This document shows, in pieces, positions 55,463 through 63,485 of a stretch of DNA of 64,000 nt (position 1 is its first letter; each line of letters opens with the position of its first letter). A model generated the notes under the pieces. The model saw only the letters and a list, made by a program, of their open reading frames with translations, was not told where the DNA came from and did not search any database. Source of the DNA: an uncultured Bacteroidota bacterium. Its GTDB lineage: Bacteria; Bacteroidota; Bacteroidia; Flavobacteriales; Flavobacteriaceae. Made by a program: the position numbers and the translations under genes. The DNA lies in the NCBI GenBank assembly GCA_902590705.1, contig CACIXU010000008.1, positions 1 through 64,000 on the forward strand. The letters are read 5' to 3'.

Positions 55463-57784
55463 ATGGCTAAATCAGCCCCGAAGCAAAACAAATTAGATAC
55501 TGCCAACTTTGTCCCTTCTATTTTTATTATCGGATTTCTGTGTGTGGGATTTATTCCTAATTGGGAAGCAGTAGATAAAATTGCACCTCAGTGGCTGTAC
55601 TTGAGTATTCTCAACCTTTGCTGCGGGATACACCTTTTTATAAATCGAAAAATTTACAATGATAGAATCACTAGGGTATTAAGTTCTTGGATGAGTATTT
55701 CCTATATAGCATTCGTTTTATGGGCAGCTTTATCATTCTTCTATGCCATTAATCCTACAGAGGTTTTGGTCAACATTGTTCGCCATTTTAACACCCTTTT
55801 CATGTTCTTAAATCTAGGGATTTTAATTTTTAATATCAAAAATAAAAATCGCCTTCTGTCATTTGCTATAATGTCAATTTTAGCGATCGAGGTATATGCT
55901 GTTTTGAATCAAGCATTGGAAATGTATAATGAAGGAGCTATAAATCCCGTTGGATTAAAAGGAGTTACAGCCAACCGAAATATTACTGCTTTTTCTATAG
56001 TAATAAAAATACCTTATGTATTGTATCTTATTTTCGCCAATCAAAAATTATGGATAAAAATTCTTTATTCATTCCTGGTGGTCTTGAGCTTATTTTCTAT
56101 AAGTATGATTCAAAGTCGGGCTTCTTTTGTAGCTGCTGCACTTATTTTAATATTACTTTTAACTTGGACCCTTATAAATTTTGTAAAGAATAAATCTTAT
56201 AAACCCTTAGTAAATAATATATATTATTTGTTGCCAATGATATTGGCTATTATTCTAAATCAAAGTTTTGTTTCAAGCAAGGGAGCTGATGCACTATCTA
56301 GAGCCTCAACAATTTCTATCAGTACCAATGATGGTTCTGTTAATCAAAGGTTAAGATATTATGAGGATGTTTTAACTCACATTAGTTCAAATCCTATACT
56401 AGGGGTTGGAATTGGTAATTGGAAACTTACTTCAATAGGTTATGATAAAGCGGATATTACAGGATATATAGTTCCTTATCATGCTCATAGTGACTTTATC
56501 CAGCTTGGAGCAGAATTAGGTATTATTGGATTTTGTATCTATTTATTAGTTTTTTTGTGTGGTGCTTATTTCGCGTTTTTTTTACTATTTAAAGGGGATT
56601 TGAACACTGAAAAAAAATGGTTCATTTTTCTATTAATTACTTCTCTAGGCGTTTATTTTATAGATGCAAATTTAAACTTTCCAATAGCACGTCCTCAAGT
56701 ATTAGCCCCCTGGGCACTTACAATGGCTCTAATTTCATTTTATTATTATGAGAATAAAGATTTGGGTATTATGAAAATCTCTAAAGGATTGAATTTGATT
56801 TATCCGATAACCTTGATACTTCTAATGTTATTTAGTACAGGGATTACTTACATAACATATCAGTCTCTTAAGGGTCAGATGTTTTTACTTAGAGATTTTA
56901 ACTCAAATAAATACAGTATAACCATGGATAAAATTGATAATATAACACCTGATTTACCAAATATTACTGTCACAACTATACCAATGAAATCGATAAAAGC
57001 TCGCTACTATTTTAATGCCAAAAAATATGACAGGGCAATTGAGCTTTTAAACGAGGGGATACCTGCAAACCCATATTTATTTTTTAGTGAAAATCTAAAA
57101 GCCCAGATTTTTTTAAAACAAAATAAAATTGATAGTGCATTTGTAAATGCTAAAAAAGCTTTTTATGGATTGCCTAAAAATGCTTTACATGCATCAACTT
57201 ATGCTCAGGCTATTTCTTTGAAAAGGGATTTAAATGCAGCAAAAAAAGTATTTGAAGTCTTATCCGAGAGGTCGGGAGAAGTAATCTGGAAGAATTTTTT
57301 AATTGTTCTATCTCAAATGGTTCAAAGCGGTGAAAAAGATTTTATAAAATTTGCTTCTCAGGCATTTAAACTTTATCCATATGATAAGGAGCTCTTCTCC
57401 TTGAAAAAACTTGCAGTGATCGGGCAGGCAAATATAAATCGCGCTCAAGTAGTTTCAAATGAAGGTTTAGCTTATTTTAACAATAAATTATACGTTGAGG
57501 CTGCAATAGAATTTGAAAATGCAGCTAATATTGATTCTCTTGAGTATGCCCATTTTGAAAATGCTGCAAGTGCTTATTTTATGGCAGGGGATTACGGAAA
57601 ATCTATACAATATTCTGATAAGGTAATCTATGAATTTCAACCCAAAACAGGAAAATCAGAATATATCAATGCTTTAAGTCATTTAAACATTGGTGGTCAA
57701 AAAAGAGCTTGTGAATTACTACTTCAATCTGCAAACTATGGATATTCTCAAGCTCAGTCTACCTATGATCAGCGTTGTAATTGA
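55463..57784 (+). CDS. O-antigen ligase/polymerase-like membrane protein with C-terminal TPRs
   Basis: A 773-aa protein from the ATG at 55463 (the track uses TTG 55436). About 12 hydrophobic helices (aa 1-460) contain the Wzy_C/WaaL region with the periplasmic loop 'SNPILGVGIGNWKLTS', 'YHAHSDFIQLGAELGIIGFC'. The C-terminal ~310 aa are TPR-like ('YFNAKKYDRAIELLNEGIPA', 'AYFNNKLYVEAAIEFENAAN'). Such TPR-fused ligases are common in Bacteroidota and include protein O-glycan ligases as well as LPS ligases. It is upstream of the sugar dehydrogenase by 9 bp. Confidence 0.88.
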   Translation: MAKSAPKQNKLDTANFVPSIFIIGFLCVGFIPNWEAVDKIAPQWLYLSILNLCCGIHLFINRKIYNDRITRVLSSWMSISYIAFVLWAALSFFYAINPTEVLVNIVRHFNTLFMFLNLGILIFNIKNKNRLLSFAIMSILAIEVYAVLNQALEMYNEGAINPVGLKGVTANRNITAFSIVIKIPYVLYLIFANQKLWIKILYSFLVVLSLFSISMIQSRASFVAAALILILLLTWTLINFVKNKSYKPLVNNIYYLLPMILAIILNQSFVSSKGADALSRASTISISTNDGSVNQRLRYYEDVLTHISSNPILGVGIGNWKLTSIGYDKADITGYIVPYHAHSDFIQLGAELGIIGFCIYLLVFLCGAYFAFFLLFKGDLNTEKKWFIFLLITSLGVYFIDANLNFPIARPQVLAPWALTMALISFYYYENKDLGIMKISKGLNLIYPITLILLMLFSTGITYITYQSLKGQMFLLRDFNSNKYSITMDKIDNITPDLPNITVTTIPMKSIKARYYFNAKKYDRAIELLNEGIPANPYLFFSENLKAQIFLKQNKIDSAFVNAKKAFYGLPKNALHASTYAQAISLKRDLNAAKKVFEVLSERSGEVIWKNFLIVLSQMVQSGEKDFIKFASQAFKLYPYDKELFSLKKLAVIGQANINRAQVVSNEGLAYFNNKLYVEAAIEFENAANIDSLEYAHFENAASAYFMAGDYGKSIQYSDKVIYEFQPKTGKSEYINALSHLNIGGQKRACELLLQSANYGYSQAQSTYDQRCN

Positions 57785-57793
57785 TTTTTCTTT

Positions 57794-59053
57794 ATGATGA
57801 GTAAAAAAATAGCGATAATCGGTCTTGGCTACGTAGGATTGCCTTTGGCTAATGCTTTTTCAAAAAAATTCAAAGTAATTGGATATGATAATGACTTAAA
57901 AAAAGTTGAGGAACTTAATAATTGTGTTGATAAAACCAATCAATTGGATAATCAAAAATTAAAATCATTTTTAAATCGCGTCAAATTAACAAATAGATCA
58001 GAGGAAATTTTAGGGTGTAATATCTACATCATTACAGTACCCACACCTGTAAATAATTTTAAAAAACCTGATCTTTCTTTTCTATTAGATGCTACCAAGA
58101 TGGTGGGTGCAATTCTTAAAGAAGGAGACATTATTATTTATGAAAGTACGGTTTACCCCGGTTGCACTGAGGAGGATTGTGTTCCTGTATTGGAGTCCAT
58201 ATCTGGTTTAAAGTACAACCAAGACTTTTTTTGTGGATACTCCCCTGAAAGAATTAATCCGGGAGACAAAACCAATACTTTAACTAATATTATTAAGGTC
58301 ACATCTGGTTCAACTCCGAAAATTGCTGAATTGGTAGACAATTTATATAATGAGATTATTAAGGCGGGTACATTCAAAGCTACTTCAATTAAGGTTGCAG
58401 AGGCCTCAAAAGCAATTGAAAATGCACAAAGAGACATAAATATTTCTTTTATGAATGAGTTAGCATTGATATTTGACAAAATGGATATAGACACTGCCCA
58501 TGTTTTAGATGCAGCATCGACTAAATGGAATTTCATTCCATTTAAACCAGGACTCGTCGGTGGACATTGCATTAGTGTTGACCCATATTTTCTTACTCAT
58601 AAAGCTGTTCAATTAGGCTATACTCCTGAGGTAATTTTGTCCGGAAGAAATGTAAATGACAGTATTCCAGCATTTATAGTTAGTAAAGTTTTAAACTTGA
58701 TGAGAAAAAAAGAAATTTTAATTAAAGGAGCCAAAGCACTAATAATGGGGATTACATTTAAAGAAAATCTAAATGACATAAGAAATTCAAAGGTGCCTGA
58801 AATCTACGAATGTTTAAAAGAAAAAGGTATTGAGGTCGAGGTTCATGACCCTTTAGCCGACCCTGATTTGGTAAAAAAAGAATATGGAATCTCTCTCACC
58901 AAAACTCCGGGAAAATATGAGGTAATAATTCTTGCGGTGGCGCACCAAGTATTTATTGATCAGAAAATTCTAAATTACAAAAACCCTGGGGGTTCTGTGA
59001 TATATGATATTAAATCAGTTATGAATAAAGATATAATTGATGGAAGACTATGA
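57794..59053 (+). CDS. UDP-N-acetylhexosamine 6-dehydrogenase (TviB/WbpO-like)
   Basis: A 419-aa NAD-dependent dehydrogenase making a UDP-HexNAc uronic acid. NAD site 'IAIIGLGYVGLPLANAF'; 'YESTVYPGCTEEDCVPVLES'; 'FFCGYSPERINPGDK'; the catalytic Cys in 'PGLVGGHCISVDPYFL'; C-terminal 'ALIMGITFKENLNDIRNSKV'. The 'SPERINPGD' and 'GGHCI.VDPY' wording separates it from UDP-glucose dehydrogenase; the latter occurs at 63486. So two different uronic-acid precursors are likely made here. It is 9 bp after the ligase gene. Confidence 0.92.
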   Translation: MMSKKIAIIGLGYVGLPLANAFSKKFKVIGYDNDLKKVEELNNCVDKTNQLDNQKLKSFLNRVKLTNRSEEILGCNIYIITVPTPVNNFKKPDLSFLLDATKMVGAILKEGDIIIYESTVYPGCTEEDCVPVLESISGLKYNQDFFCGYSPERINPGDKTNTLTNIIKVTSGSTPKIAELVDNLYNEIIKAGTFKATSIKVAEASKAIENAQRDINISFMNELALIFDKMDIDTAHVLDAASTKWNFIPFKPGLVGGHCISVDPYFLTHKAVQLGYTPEVILSGRNVNDSIPAFIVSKVLNLMRKKEILIKGAKALIMGITFKENLNDIRNSKVPEIYECLKEKGIEVEVHDPLADPDLVKKEYGISLTKTPGKYEVIILAVAHQVFIDQKILNYKNPGGSVIYDIKSVMNKDIIDGRL

Positions 59054-59144
59054 TCCTATTTAAATATCTGCTTGTTTTACTTTGTATCTAATTTAGAGTT
59101 AACTTAACCAAATAAAATTTCTTAAAAAAATAATTAAGTTTCAT

Positions 59145-59966
59145 TTAATTAAATTTTTCAAAAGGATCACCAATCTTTTTTGAGTGATATATTTCAAACT
59201 GAATCAAGTCTCTGTACTTGCCTCTTCCTGGAATTGAAGCAGAATGTAAACATTTTGATGTATTAACTATGTATGTTTCTCCAAGATTTCCGTTGCAATA
59301 AACTATCATGTTTTTTTTCTTTACAAAATCGTCTAATTTGAAATTTGATATTGATGTATCAAGGTACTTAAATCTTCTGGTCAAAGATTTTGTGTTAGTG
59401 GCGTTTAAAAGTTTTGTACTGCCATTATTTTCGTCTGTATAATCATTTAAGAGTACAAATACAGTCAATTTATCTAATCTAAAATCGTCAAAATGCCAGT
59501 AATTTGAAAAAACATATTTTTCTTTTTTTGAATCCCGAGAATTATCATGAAGAGTTCTCCAACAACTAATTCTATCTATTATATAATTACCATCATAGTA
59601 ATTGATTAGTTCTTCTTTAAAAATATCAATTAGATTTTTTATACCATTAATTTCAAGCGGATTTTTTATTAATAATTTTTTAGAGGAACCTTTCTGAGTA
59701 TAGATTTTGTCAGGATTTTTCATTAATTCATTAAATTGTTTTTTTACATCCGAAATTAGTTTAAGATCTAAATTATAAGGTAATTTAACATATCCATTTT
59801 TTTCTAAAGGGTTTTTTTTGATTTTACTTTTCCAATAAAATAAATTTAGATACGGTAACAAATTATTTGAAAGCTTTGAACAGTTTCCAAAAAGAATTCT
59901 ACTTGGGAAAGTTTTAGATATTCTTAAAATAATAGACATACCTAGATTTAATTTTTCTAAAAGCAT
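59145..59966 (-). CDS. PhyH-like Fe(II)/2-oxoglutarate dioxygenase
   Basis: A 273-aa protein with a double-stranded beta-helix dioxygenase pattern: metal triad HxD in 'NYWHFDDFRLDKLT' and distal His in 'NTSKCLHSASIPGRGKYRD', with the 2OG-binding Arg in the same stretch. Family: phytanoyl-CoA dioxygenase-like (PF05721), often found in glycan clusters. The N-terminal ~55 aa are basic and family-unlike. It is divergent from the OafA-like gene. Lower GC than neighbours fits an acquired polysaccharide-locus gene. Substrate unknown. Confidence 0.78.
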   Translation of the reverse strand: MLLEKLNLGMSIILRISKTFPSRILFGNCSKLSNNLLPYLNLFYWKSKIKKNPLEKNGYVKLPYNLDLKLISDVKKQFNELMKNPDKIYTQKGSSKKLLIKNPLEINGIKNLIDIFKEELINYYDGNYIIDRISCWRTLHDNSRDSKKEKYVFSNYWHFDDFRLDKLTVFVLLNDYTDENNGSTKLLNATNTKSLTRRFKYLDTSISNFKLDDFVKKKNMIVYCNGNLGETYIVNTSKCLHSASIPGRGKYRDLIQFEIYHSKKIGDPFEKFN

Positions 59967-60044
59967 AAATTGGATTTTAATTTTGTAATATTAAAAAAAA
60001 AAAGAACACTTTTTTCATTTTTTTCGTTTAAAGCATATTTCAAA

Positions 60045-62024
60045 TTGAAATACAGAAAAGATATTGACGGATTAAGAGCTCTAGCTATTATTCCTGTATT
60101 ATTTTTCCATACAAATTTAGGTTTTTTGGACGGAGGTTTTGTTGGAGTTGACGTTTTCTTTGTTATAAGTGGTTATCTAATAACTTCCATTGTCTATAGT
60201 CAAATATTAAATGATCAATTCTCATTTATTAATTTTTACGAGAAAAGATTTAGAAGAATTTTGCCTGCATTTTTCTTTGTGGTAATTCTGACTTTCCCTT
60301 TTGCCTATAAATTATTATTTACTACTAATTTTATTGAATACGGCGAGAGTATAATAGCTAGTACCCTTTTTATTGCAAATATCCTTTTTTGGAAAAATTC
60401 AGACTATTTTGATAATGCAGCAGAATTAAAACCACTTCTCCACACATGGAGTTTGTCTGTGGAGGAACAATTCTATATTTTCTTCCCAATTTTACTATTT
60501 ATTCTTTTAAGACTTTTTAAAAATAAGGTTAAATTTTTAATATTATTTTTTGTTCTTTTTAGTTTTTTTATAGACCCTGCAATGCGTTATATATTTTCGA
60601 ACAAAAGCTCATTAGCGTCAGCTATTTTCTATTTACTTCCATCAAGAGCATGGCAAATAGGAATTGGGTCAATTTGTGCTCTTTTCTACAGAGATTTTAA
60701 GAATAAATATAGACATGCCAATTTATTTGTAACTATTGGTTTAATAATGATTACTTCGAGTTTTTTTGTTTTCAATGAATCCACTCCATGGCCATCATAT
60801 TATGCATTACTTCCAACCTTAGGAGCCGCACTCATTATAATACAAGGAGAAAAAAGTTCAATAGCCAATAATTTTTTAGGCAATAAATTATTTATAAGTA
60901 TTGGTAAATGGAGTTACAGCATTTATTTGATTCACCTCCCTTTATTTGTTTTTTGTAGACATCATTTTGGAGAGGATAATTTAAATTTTTTGGGCTACTC
61001 GATTTTAACAATTATATCGATTTTTTTAGCATTCCTGACTTACAGGTATATTGAGTCTCCTTTTAGGGATAAAAATCTAATCAATAAAGGAAATATTTTT
61101 AAAATTTCTTTTGGGTTTTTATTAATACTTCTATCATTAGGCTTTATCATTATCAAAACTAACGGAATGCCAAATCGTTCAATCAACACAAAATTTAAAG
61201 TTGCTGAATATCAGGTAGATAATAAAATTTTAGAGGATGATTATTGGAGTTTAACCGATTCAATTATTGGGATTAACACTGCAAACAGTGATAGTAGAAT
61301 GGAAAAAGTTGATATGTTGGGCAACAAATTCGATTGGTTTAAAAATTCTGTTGATTTTAAAAGTAATATTTTAATAATTGGAAATTCATTTTCGTATGAT
61401 TTTTTTGGTGTTCTTTTTTATTCTAAATCAGTTAGAAAAAATTTTTTGTTAGGAAGATATGGAGCTCAAGTTAAAGACTTAGATTATAATAAGTTAAAAA
61501 CAAATATTAATTATATAAAGTCGAATATCTTGGTTTTTTGTTCAAGATATAGTGAGGAAGATTATAAGGCTATTTCAGAATTAGTAGCAGCTTTTTTGAA
61601 TGACGGCAAAAGAGTTTTTTTAGTAAAAAATATTTTTGAGTTTGAATATAACTCCTTAAAAAATGTAGCAGACGAGATAGTACAATATGAGATATATCGA
61701 AATAATTTTTCACCTGAGGATATAAGTAAAAAGGTAAATAAAAGATATTACAACTTATATCATAACAAAAAAAATACAAGAGCGGAGAAACTTATTAGGC
61801 TTGAGAAAGAAGTTTTTAAAAATATTAAAGAAAAAAATCCTGAGGTAAATATTATTGATAGAATGGACTATATGATTATTGAAAATAAAGCATTTTTTAT
61901 TGATAAAAAATTAAATAAATACTCGTCTGATTACGGCCATCACACTTTAGTCGGTTTGAAAAAATATGCGCAACTAATCGACTCAATAAATTTTTCACAA
62001 AAATTTAAAAAAAGTAATAAATAG
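60045..62024 (+). CDS. OafA/YrhL-type O-acyltransferase with C-terminal SGNH domain
   Basis: A 659-aa protein from TTG 60045, which gives the standard start 'KYRKDIDGLRALAIIPVLFF'; the track starts at TTG 59970, adding a Lys/Phe-rich 25 aa only 3 bp from the divergent gene. About ten helices hold the acyltransferase_3 motifs 'GFVGVDVFFVISGYLITSIV', 'EKRFRRILPAFFFVV', 'LLHTWSLSVEEQFYIFFPIL'. The periplasmic C-terminus has an SGNH-like fold: 'NILIIGNSFSYDFFGVLFY' and 'SSDYGHHTLVGLKKYAQLI' (D-x-x-H). It adds O-acyl groups, probably acetyl, to the locus polysaccharide. Confidence 0.9.
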   Translation: MKYRKDIDGLRALAIIPVLFFHTNLGFLDGGFVGVDVFFVISGYLITSIVYSQILNDQFSFINFYEKRFRRILPAFFFVVILTFPFAYKLLFTTNFIEYGESIIASTLFIANILFWKNSDYFDNAAELKPLLHTWSLSVEEQFYIFFPILLFILLRLFKNKVKFLILFFVLFSFFIDPAMRYIFSNKSSLASAIFYLLPSRAWQIGIGSICALFYRDFKNKYRHANLFVTIGLIMITSSFFVFNESTPWPSYYALLPTLGAALIIIQGEKSSIANNFLGNKLFISIGKWSYSIYLIHLPLFVFCRHHFGEDNLNFLGYSILTIISIFLAFLTYRYIESPFRDKNLINKGNIFKISFGFLLILLSLGFIIIKTNGMPNRSINTKFKVAEYQVDNKILEDDYWSLTDSIIGINTANSDSRMEKVDMLGNKFDWFKNSVDFKSNILIIGNSFSYDFFGVLFYSKSVRKNFLLGRYGAQVKDLDYNKLKTNINYIKSNILVFCSRYSEEDYKAISELVAAFLNDGKRVFLVKNIFEFEYNSLKNVADEIVQYEIYRNNFSPEDISKKVNKRYYNLYHNKKNTRAEKLIRLEKEVFKNIKEKNPEVNIIDRMDYMIIENKAFFIDKKLNKYSSDYGHHTLVGLKKYAQLIDSINFSQKFKKSNK

Positions 62025-62062
62025 TGACACTTTTTTTGAATTAAAATCAAATACAAAAAAAA

Positions 62063-62106
62063 CTTGATAAATAATTTGTTTTATAATCATTTATCAAGTA
62101 CTTTTG
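62063..62106 (+). promoter_or_regulatory. Promoter of upxY flanked by a 10-bp inverted repeat
   Basis: CTTGATAAAT (62063-62072) and ATTTATCAAG (62089-62098) are perfect inverted arms. Between and after them lie TTTG (62075-62078), a 20-bp spacer and TACTTTTG (62099-62106), an exact Bacteroidota promoter. The arms could be an operator or, as RNA, the terminator of the acyltransferase gene. Confidence 0.6.
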
Positions 62107-62143
62107 GTACTAAATAATGTTTAAATACCATTTGATAGAATTT

Positions 62144-62190
62144 AAAACCCTTATTTTATGTGTTCAATTACATATATCGTAAGGGTTTTT
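62144..62190 (+). terminator. Terminator-like hairpin in the upxY leader
   Basis: AAAACCCTTA ... TAAGGGTTTT with an inner TATGT/ACATA pairing and a trailing T-run, ending 14 bp before the GTG start of the antiterminator gene. It suggests attenuation of the locus in its own leader. Confidence 0.6.
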
Positions 62191-62203
62191 AATATGATAA
62201 GCA

Positions 62204-62677
62204 GTGAAAAAAAAATGGTTTGTAATTTATACTAAAGTTCAACAAGAGCTTAAAACTGCCAAGCAGCTCACAGCTATGGGGATAACCAACTATTGTCCCA
62301 CTGTAAACATTATCAAACAGTATTCCGATAGAAGGAAAAAAATTAAAAAACCTTTGATCTCCTCATATTTAATGGTTCATCTTGAGGAAAGTGATCGAAA
62401 TCAGGTTTTTTCATCTCCTGGAGTAGTGCGTTATTTATTTTTTCTGGGAAAACCCGCTGTGGTTCCTCCTTATGAGATTGAGCTTATGCAAAACCACTTA
62501 AACGGAGTATATAATGAGATTCAGACTAATAGCCTTCGAGTAGGGGAAAATTACAGGATTCCCCAAGGTCCTTTCAGTGGGTTAACTGGAAAGGTATTAG
62601 AAACTGATAAATCAAGAGTTAAATTAGTGTTGGAGAGTTTAGGGATGAGTATCACCCTAAAAAAGCACGTGGCCTAA
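62204..62677 (+). CDS. UpxY-family transcription antiterminator (NusG-like)
   Basis: A 157-aa NusG paralogue. NGN domain: 'KKWFVIYTKVQQELKTAKQL', 'SYLMVHLEESDRNQVFSSPG', 'VVRYLFFLGKPAVVPPYEIE'; KOW-like end: 'IPQGPFSGLTGKVLETDKS'. UpxY proteins ride RNA polymerase across polysaccharide operons and prevent early termination, acting at the leader of their own locus. GTG start. The hairpin just upstream is a plausible target. The wHTH gene follows. Confidence 0.92.
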   Translation: MKKKWFVIYTKVQQELKTAKQLTAMGITNYCPTVNIIKQYSDRRKKIKKPLISSYLMVHLEESDRNQVFSSPGVVRYLFFLGKPAVVPPYEIELMQNHLNGVYNEIQTNSLRVGENYRIPQGPFSGLTGKVLETDKSRVKLVLESLGMSITLKKHVA

Positions 62678-62694
62678 TTTAACTTTTTAAAATT

Positions 62695-62778
62695 ATGGAT
62701 AAATCAAATTTTTCCCGACTGGGACAGATGGGGCGGAGCCTTCCAAAAAAACTAATTAGATTAAGCAATGCTGGGTGA
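62695..62778 (+). CDS. Possible 27-aa leader-type peptide between upxY and the wHTH gene
   Basis: ATG-started frame 'MDKSNFSRLGQMGRSLPKKL' ending 'IRLSNAG', stop TGA overlapping the next start by 11 bp. It is locally richer in G/C than its surroundings. It could couple translation into the wHTH gene or be chance; no homologue known to me. Confidence 0.25.
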   Translation: MDKSNFSRLGQMGRSLPKKLIRLSNAG

Positions 62779-63286
62779 ACTTATCACTTCTAAAACACGC
62801 TTACGATTACTGATTAAATTTTTTATCTCCCAGGCTAACCGAGGGTATCTCAATGGCCTTGCAACTGAGATGGGAGAATCCACAAATTCTATTCGTAAAG
62901 AGCTCAACCACCTTCAAGGTGCTGGCTATCTGGAAAAAGTAAAAGTAGATAATAAAGTAGAGTATAGGGCCAACGTTAATCACCCTCTTTTTGAGGTGAT
63001 GCAAAAAGTAGTTTTTAAACACCTTGGACTTGAGGATGTCGTTGAAAAAGTGCTGGAGCGAATGGGAGGTGTTGATCAAATAATCCTTATTGGAGATTAT
63101 GCAAAAGGGAATGATTTTGGGCATATTGAAGTTTTTTTAATCGGTCAGGGACTTAATATGGAATACATAGCTCAGTTAGAAGATAAAATTGAAGATTTAA
63201 TAGGACGCAAAATAAGCTTTTACTTGGCATCTAAGTTTTTAGCCGATAGAGATCATATTATACTATTTAATTCAAAAGATAAATGA
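62768..63286 (+). CDS. Winged-helix regulator with degenerate nucleotidyltransferase-like domain
   Basis: A 172-aa protein. The N-terminal wHTH ('TSKTRLRLLIKFFISQANRG', 'ESTNSIRKELNHLQGAGYLE') is followed by 'VDQIILIGDYAKGNDFGHIE', which resembles the G-S-x-A-x-G / D-x-D site of minimal nucleotidyltransferases, but the acidic pair is replaced by H-I-E, so it is probably inactive. This protein type commonly follows upxY at the head of Flavobacteriia polysaccharide loci, suggesting a co-regulator. Start ATG 62768. Confidence 0.82.
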   Translation: MLGELITSKTRLRLLIKFFISQANRGYLNGLATEMGESTNSIRKELNHLQGAGYLEKVKVDNKVEYRANVNHPLFEVMQKVVFKHLGLEDVVEKVLERMGGVDQIILIGDYAKGNDFGHIEVFLIGQGLNMEYIAQLEDKIEDLIGRKISFYLASKFLADRDHIILFNSKDK

Positions 63287-63382
63287 TCTCATTTGAAAGT
63301 GAAAAGTCTTCTTGATCTTAGTTTTTTAACTATATCCAGCTATTACCTATGTGAATTAAGAAATCAAATTATACATTGGGGA

Positions 63383-63400
63383 GTACTTTCTGGAAAGTAC
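63383..63400. promoter_or_regulatory. Palindrome GTACTTTC-TG-GAAAGTAC before ugd
   Basis: A perfect 8-bp inverted repeat with a 2-bp centre, 86 bp upstream of the UDP-glucose dehydrogenase ATG. The short centre suits a dimeric protein site better than an RNA loop. The AGTACTTT half also occurs at 62097 before upxY. Confidence 0.5.
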
Positions 63401-63485
63401 AACTAATAAGTTATGTTTCTCTTTTTAGAATGCTAGAATATCTAAGATATCAGATTAATTTTTCCACTTTGCTTTTAAACACTAA

